Assembly: GCA_946619065.1 (NCBI GenBank)
Contig: CAMOLY010000017.1
Span: 1 to 13,658, forward strand
Length of the DNA: 13,658 nt
Direction of reading: 5' to 3'
DNA from: an uncultured Clostridia bacterium
GTDB taxonomy: Bacteria; Bacillota; Clostridia; Oscillospirales; Oscillospiraceae
Position 1 is the stretch's first letter. The number at the start of each line of letters is the position of its first letter. Below are positions 6,473-11,839 of the stretch, one piece after another. A program made the position numbers and the translations under genes. Under the pieces are notes generated by a model, which was not told where the DNA came from, did no database searches, and was given only the letters and a program-made list of their open reading frames with translations.

Positions 6473-6488
6473 GAAAGGACTGTGTCAG

Positions 6489-6605
6489 ATGGATTACAGA
6501 ATCGTTTCTGTCCGCGGACACTATGAGGTCTATGACCGCAGCGGACGTTTTATTCTCTCTGCCGATACCAGATCCGAGGCGGAGGAGGAGCTTGAAGCCG
6601 CCTGA
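6489..6605 (+). CDS. Small conserved-looking protein, 38 residues
   Basis: This very short gene is of unknown function. The protein begins MDYRIVSVRGHYEVYD and continues with GRFILSADTRSEAEEELEAA. The alternating pattern predicts two or three beta strands followed by an acidic helix. The YRIVSVRGHYEVY opening resembles small Clostridia proteins that I know only as hypothetical. The ATG at 6489 is preceded by AAAGGA at 6474-6479. It is followed within two bases by a possible attenuator hairpin and then truA, so the two are probably in one transcript. The short length keeps confidence moderate, but the well-placed ribosome site and protein-like composition favour a real gene. Confidence 0.65.
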   Translation: MDYRIVSVRGHYEVYDRSGRFILSADTRSEAEEELEAA

Positions 6606-6606
6606 G

Positions 6607-6627
6607 GCGGACTTCGTCTGCGGTTTT
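6607..6627 (+). terminator. Possible attenuator hairpin between the small gene and truA
   Basis: GCGGAC (6607-6612) can pair with GTCTGC (6616-6621, one G-U pair) over a 3-base loop. TTTT at 6624-6627 follows, and a TTTTT run comes at 6635-6639. An alternative stem, CCGCC with GGCGG (6598-6602 and 6606-6610), uses the same bases and excludes the first. This is compatible with partial termination before truA. The stem is short, so the call is tentative. Confidence 0.4.
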
Positions 6628-6657
6628 CGGCCGGTTTTTCGCGCGGGAGCAAGCGCC

Positions 6658-7395
6658 ATGCCAAACTATAAACTGATTCTCGAATATGACGGCAGCCGCT
6701 ACCGCGGCTGGCAGCGCCTGCCAGACGGCAGCGCGACGGTGCAGGGCAGGCTTGAACAGGTCCTGTCCCGGCTTCTGGATGAGCCGACGGAGGTCTCCGG
6801 CAGCGGCCGCACCGACGCCGGCGTCCACGCCCTGGGACAGGTCGCCTCCTTTCGTACCGCCCGTGAGATCCCGCCGCAGGAGCTGCTGCGTGATCTGCGA
6901 CGGTATCTGCCCGAGGACATCGGCGTGCACTCGGTGGAAATCGCCGATCCGCGCTTCCATGCCAGACTCAGCGCGGTTGGAAAGACCTACCGTTACCGGG
7001 TTTGGAACTCGGACGCGCCCTGCGTTTTTGACCGCCGCTTTGTTTACGTCTTTCCGGACCCTGTTGACGAAGCCGCCATGGGCCGGGCGGCCCGGCTGCT
7101 GCTGGGGACGCATGACTTCCGCGGCTTTTCCGCCGCGCGGACAAACAAGTCCACGGTCCGCACGCTGACCGGCCTGGAGATTGATCGGCTCGGCCCGGAG
7201 CTCCGCTTCACGCTGACCGGCGACGGCTTTCTCCACCGGATGGTGCGGATCCTGGTCGGGACCCTGCTGGAGATCGGCAGGGGAGACCGCGATGCGTCGT
7301 GCATCGGGGAGATCTTTGCGCGCGGCACCCGCGCCGAGGCCGGCTTCACGGTCCCGGCGAAGGGCCTCTGCCTGATGGAGGTGCAATACCGATGA
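6658..7395 (+). CDS. truA: tRNA pseudouridine(38-40) synthase TruA
   Basis: This 245-residue enzyme converts uridines 38-40 in the anticodon arm of tRNAs to pseudouridine. The N-terminal strand YKLILEYDGSRYRGWQR and the catalytic GSGRTDAGVHALGQVASF (nucleophile Asp53) are diagnostic. Later TruA motifs are FHARLSAVGKTYRYRVWN, GTHDFRGFSAA and GDGFLHRMVRILVGTLLEIGRG. Length is normal. The ATG at 6658 has GGGAG at 6645-6649 with 8-base spacing; the in-frame region upstream back to 6523 overlaps the small gene and is rejected as coding. It overlaps the next gene by ATGA at 7392-7395, so the two are coupled. Confidence 0.96.
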   Translation: MPNYKLILEYDGSRYRGWQRLPDGSATVQGRLEQVLSRLLDEPTEVSGSGRTDAGVHALGQVASFRTAREIPPQELLRDLRRYLPEDIGVHSVEIADPRFHARLSAVGKTYRYRVWNSDAPCVFDRRFVYVFPDPVDEAAMGRAARLLLGTHDFRGFSAARTNKSTVRTLTGLEIDRLGPELRFTLTGDGFLHRMVRILVGTLLEIGRGDRDASCIGEIFARGTRAEAGFTVPAKGLCLMEVQYR

Positions 7396-7742
7396 GTATC
7401 CAGATTTTCGGAACTGCCAAGAGCTTCGATACGAAGAAGGCCGAGCGCTGGTTCAGGGAGCGGCGCATTCCCTTTCAGTCTGTGGATATGAAGCGCTTCG
7501 GCCTCTCCGGCCGGGAATTCGACAGCGTCCTGCGCGCGGTGGGCGGGATCGACAATCTGATCGACTGGGACGGCAAAAGCCCGGAGCTCGACCTGCTCCG
7601 CTGGCTCGGCGACGAGCGGCAGAAGGAGGACAAGGTTTTCGACCATCAGGAGCTGATCCGGCTTCCGGTGGTCCGGAACGGCAAACAGGCCACGGTGGGC
7701 TATACGCCGGAGATCTGGCAGGCTTGGAAAACAGAAAAATAG
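7392..7742 (+). CDS. ArsC/Spx-like thioredoxin-fold protein lacking the catalytic cysteine
   Basis: This 116-residue protein of the ArsC/Spx/YffB family has a thioredoxin-like fold. The opening IFGTAKSFDTKKAERWFRERRIPFQSVDM matches the family's first strand-loop-helix. The end, LIRLPVVRNGKQATVGYTPEIW, contains the cis-Pro region (LPVVRNG) and the VGY segment. The position usually occupied by the active-site or first CxxC cysteine is Ser11 (AKSFDT), and no cysteine occurs anywhere in the protein, so arsenate-reductase chemistry is unlikely. A structural or protein-binding role is possible. GGAGGT at 7377-7382 lies 9 bases before the ATG, whose bases overlap the truA stop. Confidence 0.85.
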   Translation: MSIQIFGTAKSFDTKKAERWFRERRIPFQSVDMKRFGLSGREFDSVLRAVGGIDNLIDWDGKSPELDLLRWLGDERQKEDKVFDHQELIRLPVVRNGKQATVGYTPEIWQAWKTEK

Positions 7743-7775
7743 GATGCACCGAGGCGCGTCCGCAGGAGGAAATCT

Positions 7776-8018
7776 ATGAAGAATCCGGCGAAACTGCTGA
7801 AGCTGAAAAGAGAATGGGATGGCTTTGCGACCCGTCATCCGAAGCTGCTGCGCTATCTGGTCTATGTCAGCGACCACAGTCTGGAGGACGGCTCGATCCT
7901 GGACCTGACCGTGACCGATCCGACGGGCAAGCCCCTGCACGCAAACGCGAAGCTGACGGCCGAGGACGTGGCCTTCCTCCAGCAGCTCCGCGCTGTTCTC
8001 GGCGGCGGCGGGCTGTGA
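7776..8018 (+). CDS. Hypothetical protein, 80 residues, basic helix then beta-rich domain
   Basis: This small soluble protein is of unknown function. A basic amphipathic helix (MKNPAKLLKLKREWDGFATRHPKLLRYL) precedes a predicted beta segment (GSILDLTVTDPTGKPLHANAKL) and a C-terminal helix (EDVAFLQQLRAVL) with a Gly tail. The strong AGGAGGA at 7764-7770 with 5-base spacing fixes the ATG at 7776. It follows the ArsC-like gene by 33 bases and is the last gene before the hairpin at 8094-8123, so it probably belongs to the truA transcript. Confidence 0.8.
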   Translation: MKNPAKLLKLKREWDGFATRHPKLLRYLVYVSDHSLEDGSILDLTVTDPTGKPLHANAKLTAEDVAFLQQLRAVLGGGGL

Positions 8019-8093
8019 CAGCAGGGTGTACCTGCGCCTTCCATGCGCTGCCAGCCGGAGCAGAACGGTCAAATCGAATACCGCCCAAACGCC

Positions 8094-8123
8094 AACGCCC
8101 AAGTCTTCACAGGCTTGGGCGTT
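8094..8123 (+). terminator. Strong hairpin after the truA block
   Basis: AACGCCCAAG (8094-8103) and CTTGGGCGTT (8114-8123) form a perfect 10-bp stem with a 10-base loop, 75 bases after the preceding stop codon. TTT directly closes the stem, but the first long T runs come only at 8142-8146 and 8151-8156, so termination may be Rho-assisted or incomplete. It separates the housekeeping block from the sigma-factor locus. Confidence 0.6.
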
Positions 8124-8164
8124 TGACGTCAAAGAGAGAATGTTTTTAACTTTTTTCCCGTTTC

Positions 8165-8193
8165 TTGTCAACCGTTTTCGTTTTTGCTTCGTC
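8165..8193 (+). promoter_or_regulatory. ECF-sigma-type promoter candidate of the sigma-factor locus
   Basis: TTGTCAACC (8165-8173) ends in the AAC(C) core typical of ECF -35 elements. CGTC (8190-8193) is a typical ECF -10 core. The gap between AAC and CGTC is 17 bases, within the range known for Bacillus ECF sigma factors such as SigM and SigX. A sigma-A reading is poorer: TTGTCA pairs with TATAGT at 8195-8200 only with a 24-base gap. The position, 35 bases before the first gene of an ECF sigma operon, suggests autoregulation. Confidence 0.5.
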
Positions 8194-8227
8194 ATATAGT
8201 CAGAATGAAAAAACAGAGGTGGTTTTC

Positions 8228-8395
8228 ATGCCGGACAGCAGCTTTGCACAATGCTACCGGAACCTGATCGGCACCATGCGTCTCACACCGGAACGTTCCG
8301 AGAAGCAGTTGGCAGAGATTCTGCGGCAAATCAGCTGCCAGCAGCCGCAGAAGTTGAAAGACAGAGACCTGCCGGACAGGGGGATAAGCACATGA
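8228..8395 (+). CDS. Small protein, 55 residues, coupled to the membrane-tethered sigma factor
   Basis: This short gene is unrecognised. The protein starts MPDSSFAQCYRNLIGTMRL and continues with a predicted helix (ERSEKQLAEILRQISCQQPQKL), ending in a charged tail. It has two cysteines (positions 9 and 39), no membrane segment and no known motif. GAGGTGG at 8215-8221, 6 bases before the ATG, supports translation. The stop TGA overlaps the ATG of the sigma-factor gene (ATGA at 8392-8395), so the two are made together. Position suggests an accessory of the sigma factor, for example a small regulator or binding partner, or merely a leader peptide. I cannot choose from sequence alone. In-frame ATG or GTG codons upstream (from 8165) lie in the promoter. 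Confidence 0.65.
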   Translation: MPDSSFAQCYRNLIGTMRLTPERSEKQLAEILRQISCQQPQKLKDRDLPDRGIST

Positions 8396-10227
8396 AGGAA
8401 GAAAGAATCGATGCGCTGCTCCAGAATGCCAGGGCAGGAGATCAGGACGCTTTTACCGCCCTGTACAACGCCACGAGTCAGGACGTCTACCAGACCATCC
8501 GTTCCATGGTGCGCAGCGAACAGCTGGCCCTGGATATCCAGCAGGAGGTCTACATCCGCGCCTTTACCCATCTGGACCAGTTGGAAGCCCCCTCGAAGTT
8601 CTCATCCTGGCTCCGGGTCATCGCGGTCAATCAGACGCGGACAGAGCTCAGAAAGCAGACGCCGATCCTGTTTACAGAGCTGGAGCGGGAGGATGGACCG
8701 GAGATTCCGGAGATTTCGGACGACCGTCCCGAGCAATTTCCGGAGCTGGTCCTGGAGCAGAAGGAGACCGCCGAGCTGGTACAGGAAATCCTGGGAAGTC
8801 TCACCGACAGCCAGCGTCTGCTGGTCGGTATGTATTACTATGAGCAGATCCCGGTGACAAAAATCGCCGAAGACCTGGGGGTCAGCCCGGGCACCGTCAA
8901 GAGCCAGCTCTCCCGGAGCCGGAAGAAGGTGGAGGCCGGGATCCGGGCCCTGGAGGAAAAGGGCGTCAGGCTCTTCGGCCTCTCGCCCATGCCCTTCCTG
9001 CTGGCCCTGCTGCGACGGCTTAAGCCTGCGGAAAAAGCCGAGAAACAGGTCCTGGCCGACGCGCTGACAGAATCCGGCGTCGCAGAGACCGCCATGATCC
9101 GTGTCGGCACGGGCTTTTTCCACACGATAGCGGGAAAGGCGCTGGCGGGCCTGACCGCCGTGGCAATCATCGGCGGCGGGATCGCAGGATTCTCCTGGTA
9201 TCGGAACCGTAAGACGGCGCCGACCGTGGGCGACGTACAGCTCATAAACACCGTGAATCAGACGGACAATCCGAGCATATCTGAGGATTCATCCATGCAG
9301 ACGGAACCGCAAAACGGAACCTCCGAAGAGACGGAGGAGGTGATCGTCACCGTGGAGGATTCTACGGAGGGCCCCACTGACACAGATCCCACCGTCCAGG
9401 AACCGTCCGATCCCGCGGAGGGCGAAGATCACACCGCTTCCGCACCCATGCCAACAGATCCGACGGCCCCGCTCAAACCGACTGCCCAAACGAAACCGGA
9501 ATCCACGAATCCGGAGCCGACCGACCCGGAACCAACCGATCCCGATCCCACGGAACCGGAGTCGACGGAACCAAAACCAATTGATCCGAATCCCACGAAT
9601 CCGGAGCAGACCGACCCGGAACCAACCAATCCCGATCCGACGCATCCGGAGCCGACCGACCCGGAGCCGACCGACCCGGAGCCGACCGACCCAGAACCCT
9701 CAACCGAGGCACCCACAGACCCGCCCCCCGCTGGCCCGGAGTCTACATACCCCGCCGATACGCAGCCCTCCGATCCGGAACCCAGCCAGCCTATCGAATC
9801 GGATTCTGAGCAGCCTCCGGATGTTCCAATTCAGACGGATCCGAGCGAGGCCGAACCAACCGACCATTCGCCAACGCCTGCCGATCCTTCGGAAGATGCA
9901 ATCATCGTGGAAGGCTGGAGCATAAGGCTTGGGTTTGAAAATACCGTCTCCGGGTGGATGGAGCCTGCAACGCTCCGGGATTTGGAATGGGGAAAAGAAT
10001 ACACGATTGTTGTGAATGTGAACAAGCGCGTAACCGAAAACACCTTGCCTGCTTTCAATTCCGATAACATGCTTGTAGTAATGCCAGTACAGACGCTTCC
10101 TGTCATCGGAGGTTTTGGAGCTCAGTGCTATTGTAGGTTTTACTGTAACGGTCCCGGCACAGCGCATGTATCCATTGACTTCAGGAATGGGCAGATATTA
10201 GATTTCACAATGATTGTTTCTGAGTAA
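8392..10227 (+). CDS. Membrane-tethered ECF sigma factor with Thr/Pro-rich stalk and extracytoplasmic domain
   Basis: This 611-residue fusion starts with a complete ECF sigma factor. Region 2 is about residues 8-90 (DAFTALYNATSQDVY, QQEVYIRAFTHLDQLE, KFSSWLRVIAVNQTR) and region 4 about 130-195 (LTDSQRLLVGMYYYEQ and the helix-turn-helix KIAEDLGVSPGTVKSQLSRSRKK). A basic linker leads to one transmembrane helix near residues 246-266 (ALAGLTAVAIIGGGIAGFSWY). An acidic, Thr/Pro-rich stalk runs from about 275 to 500 and includes 13 consecutive pentapeptides of the TDPEP type. The last 110 residues (from EGWSIRLGFENTV) look like a beta-sandwich sensory or adhesive domain. GGGGG at 8379-8383 precedes the ATG. 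Known ECF factors usually pair with a separate anti-sigma; none is seen here, so tethering or proteolytic release may replace it (inference). The ectodomain coding part is lower in G+C than the sigma part. Confidence 0.85.
   Translation: MKEERIDALLQNARAGDQDAFTALYNATSQDVYQTIRSMVRSEQLALDIQQEVYIRAFTHLDQLEAPSKFSSWLRVIAVNQTRTELRKQTPILFTELEREDGPEIPEISDDRPEQFPELVLEQKETAELVQEILGSLTDSQRLLVGMYYYEQIPVTKIAEDLGVSPGTVKSQLSRSRKKVEAGIRALEEKGVRLFGLSPMPFLLALLRRLKPAEKAEKQVLADALTESGVAETAMIRVGTGFFHTIAGKALAGLTAVAIIGGGIAGFSWYRNRKTAPTVGDVQLINTVNQTDNPSISEDSSMQTEPQNGTSEETEEVIVTVEDSTEGPTDTDPTVQEPSDPAEGEDHTASAPMPTDPTAPLKPTAQTKPESTNPEPTDPEPTDPDPTEPESTEPKPIDPNPTNPEQTDPEPTNPDPTHPEPTDPEPTDPEPTDPEPSTEAPTDPPPAGPESTYPADTQPSDPEPSQPIESDSEQPPDVPIQTDPSEAEPTDHSPTPADPSEDAIIVEGWSIRLGFENTVSGWMEPATLRDLEWGKEYTIVVNVNKRVTENTLPAFNSDNMLVVMPVQTLPVIGGFGAQCYCRFYCNGPGTAHVSIDFRNGQILDFTMIVSE
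9505..9699 (+). repeat. Tandem pentapeptide-coding repeat (TDPEP type) in the sigma-factor stalk
   Basis: Thirteen consecutive 15-base units encode variants of Thr-Asp-Pro-Glu-Pro (TNPEP, TDPEP, TDPDP, TEPES, TEPKP and others). The last four units are nearly identical at the DNA level (GAGCCGACCGACCCG type, about 9640-9699), pointing to recent slippage or unequal exchange. The encoded tract would be an extended, acidic wall-spanning stalk; Thr residues are possible glycosylation sites. Length probably varies between strains. Confidence 0.85.
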
Positions 10228-10274
10228 TCGGACCAAGTGCTTTTTATCCTGTTCTCAATAGAAAGACACAGATT

Positions 10275-11759
10275 ATGAATCGGGAAAGGGGCGTTGAACC
10301 ATTGAAAAAAAGCATCATAAATGGCGTATCCGTTTTGTTAAGCCTCATATTGCTGATCGGACTTGTTCCCAGTGGGATCGAACCAGCTAAAGCGGCGGAA
10401 AACAATGCCTACAATTGGCTTGTTGATTATGTGAAGAGCAACGGAGAATACGATCAGACCACAGAGCAATATACGTTTTCCTGGAAGGATAAGTGGTTCC
10501 GTGAGTTCGAGTTCATGGCTGTCTATGATGATCGGGTTTCAGATCTTTTCCTGAAGCTGATTGATCCGCCGCTTGATTATCTGTACTTGCAGTTTGACAG
10601 TGAAAACGATGAAGTCATAGACGTTTACGCCGGTCAGACGGGCGCTTATGCCGCATATTCTCAGCTGAACCGGGGGAACTATCAGGCTGGAAACAAGTTC
10701 GTCCTATTAAGCTACTCCGGAGATACTGCCTACATCGAACTTTATGCTTGGTTTATGCGAGAATATGTACCTGCCATTCTGGAGGAAGTCCATAATCTGC
10801 TGGTGTTATCCGGCTCGGGCTATTCGGTACATGACCTTGGCTTTCACTCATTTTCAAGGCATTCTGTTCATGTCTACGATGACGGAACGATTGTTTTGGA
10901 GCCAACATGCTCAGAAACAGGGATTCTTCGCTATTTCTGCTTGATTTGCGGTTCTGAATTGGGGGACCACCCAATTCCTGCAACGAATCAGCATGAAATG
11001 GAGTTTTACAGATATGATCCTGCGCCAAGCTGTACTGAGGCGGGCTCCGTGATTCTTCGATGCCGAAGATGCCAAGAAAGATTTGGCCGGAAGGAAGTGC
11101 CTGCGTTGGGTCATGCCTGGGCGCTGACCGAAGTCCTGACGGAGGCGGAGGAGGGCGGACACGCCGGCAGAGGCCTCTACACCTGCAGCCGCTGCAATGA
11201 GACCAAGGAGGCGCGGCTATGCGCCGGGGAGGTTTTCACCGACATGCCCGAAGAGGGCAACTGGGCACACGCGCCCATCGACTGGGCGTTTTTCAACGGC
11301 ATTACCGTGGGAAAAACGTCAACGATCTTTGCGCCGAAGGCCCCTTGCACCCGGGGCGAAGTGGTGACCTTCCTTTGGCGTGCGGCGGGAAAACCGGAAC
11401 CGGAAACAGACAAGAATCCCTTTTCGGACGTGAAGGAGGGATCCTACTATTACAAAGCGGTTCTCTGGGCAGTGGAGCAAGGGATCACCAAAGGAAAAAC
11501 GTCAACGATCTTCGCGCCGAAAGCGACCTGCACCCGGGGCGAGGCGGTGACCTTCCTCTGGCGCACGGCGGGAAAGCCGGAACCCGGGATTTCGGATCAT
11601 CCCTTTTCTGACGTGAAGGATAGCGACTTCTATTACAAAGCGATGCTCTGGGCCTATGAGAACGGCGTAACCAACGGTACCGGTAATACGACCTTCGGCC
11701 CCAAGGCAACCTGCAACCGCGCCCAGGTGGTTACCTTCCTCTACAGGGCCTGGCAATGA
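10275..11759 (+). CDS. Exported SLH-domain surface protein with CxxC modules
   Basis: This 494-residue secreted protein is probably held on the wall by SLH domains. The signal peptide is KKSIINGVSVLLSLILLIGL, ending near AKA-AEN. Residues 40-200 form an unrecognised globular region (WLVDYVKSNGEYD, LFLKLIDPPLDYLYLQF, aromatic-rich). Three modules with Cys pairs follow: Cys222/225 (YFCLICG), Cys263/266 (LRCRRCQ) and Cys304/307 (YTCSRCN), of the C-x-x-C type common in Clostridia surface proteins. SLH domains start near residues 321, 383 and 444 and run to the C-terminus. Start is uncertain: the ATG at 10275 has a poor ribosome site, whereas the TTG at 10302, 10 bases after GGGAAAGGGG (10282-10291), gives a textbook signal peptide. 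The 47-base gap to the sigma gene holds no terminator, so co-transcription is likely. Function is unknown beyond surface location. Confidence 0.85.
   Translation: MNRERGVEPLKKSIINGVSVLLSLILLIGLVPSGIEPAKAAENNAYNWLVDYVKSNGEYDQTTEQYTFSWKDKWFREFEFMAVYDDRVSDLFLKLIDPPLDYLYLQFDSENDEVIDVYAGQTGAYAAYSQLNRGNYQAGNKFVLLSYSGDTAYIELYAWFMREYVPAILEEVHNLLVLSGSGYSVHDLGFHSFSRHSVHVYDDGTIVLEPTCSETGILRYFCLICGSELGDHPIPATNQHEMEFYRYDPAPSCTEAGSVILRCRRCQERFGRKEVPALGHAWALTEVLTEAEEGGHAGRGLYTCSRCNETKEARLCAGEVFTDMPEEGNWAHAPIDWAFFNGITVGKTSTIFAPKAPCTRGEVVTFLWRAAGKPEPETDKNPFSDVKEGSYYYKAVLWAVEQGITKGKTSTIFAPKATCTRGEAVTFLWRTAGKPEPGISDHPFSDVKDSDFYYKAMLWAYENGVTNGTGNTTFGPKATCNRAQVVTFLYRAWQ
11310..11587 (+). repeat. Near-identical direct repeat in consecutive SLH-domain coding segments
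   Basis: About 95 bases at 11310-11404 recur at 11493-11587, an offset of 183 bases or 61 codons. The repeats share long identical stretches, including GAAAAACGTCAACGATCTT and GTGACCTTCCT. They code for the second half of SLH domains 1 and 2 (GKTSTIFAPKA, CTRGE, VTFLWR). This indicates a recent domain duplication or conversion within the gene. Confidence 0.75.
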
Positions 11760-11772
11760 TTCCGGACAAGGT

Positions 11773-11802
11773 TTGCAATTCGTTTCTCTGAGGTATTATT
11801 AT
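11773..11802 (+). promoter_or_regulatory. Candidate promoter of the leucine-rich-repeat SLH gene
   Basis: TTGCAA (11773-11778) is followed after 18 bases by TATTAT (11797-11802), part of the A/T-rich run TATTATTATAAA at 11794-11805. The pair is an acceptable sigma-A promoter ending about 38 bases before the ATG. An ECF-like AAC...CGTC pair is not present. Transcription from the upstream sigma operon is also possible because no terminator hairpin is evident in this 80-base gap. Confidence 0.45.
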
Positions 11803-11839
11803 AAACATGGATTGAAACTACCATAAGGAGGATTCACTT

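Noticed and set aside
7392..7742. Functional arsenate reductase (arsC)
   Set aside because: The active-site Cys is replaced by Ser, no Cys is present, and there is no ars operon context.
7044..8195. A 383-codon minus-strand open frame across the truA end, the ArsC-like and the 80-residue genes
   Set aside because: Three plus-strand genes with good ribosome sites occupy the region. The antisense protein has shadow composition.
8195..8200. Sigma-A -10 TATAGT with TTGTCA at 8165
   Set aside because: The 24-base spacer is too long for a housekeeping promoter. The ECF reading has proper spacing.
9289..9716. Minus-strand frames rich in Gly-Ser-Val or Arg-Ile-Gly repeats opposite the stalk
   Set aside because: They are simply the complement of the pentapeptide repeats on the plus strand.
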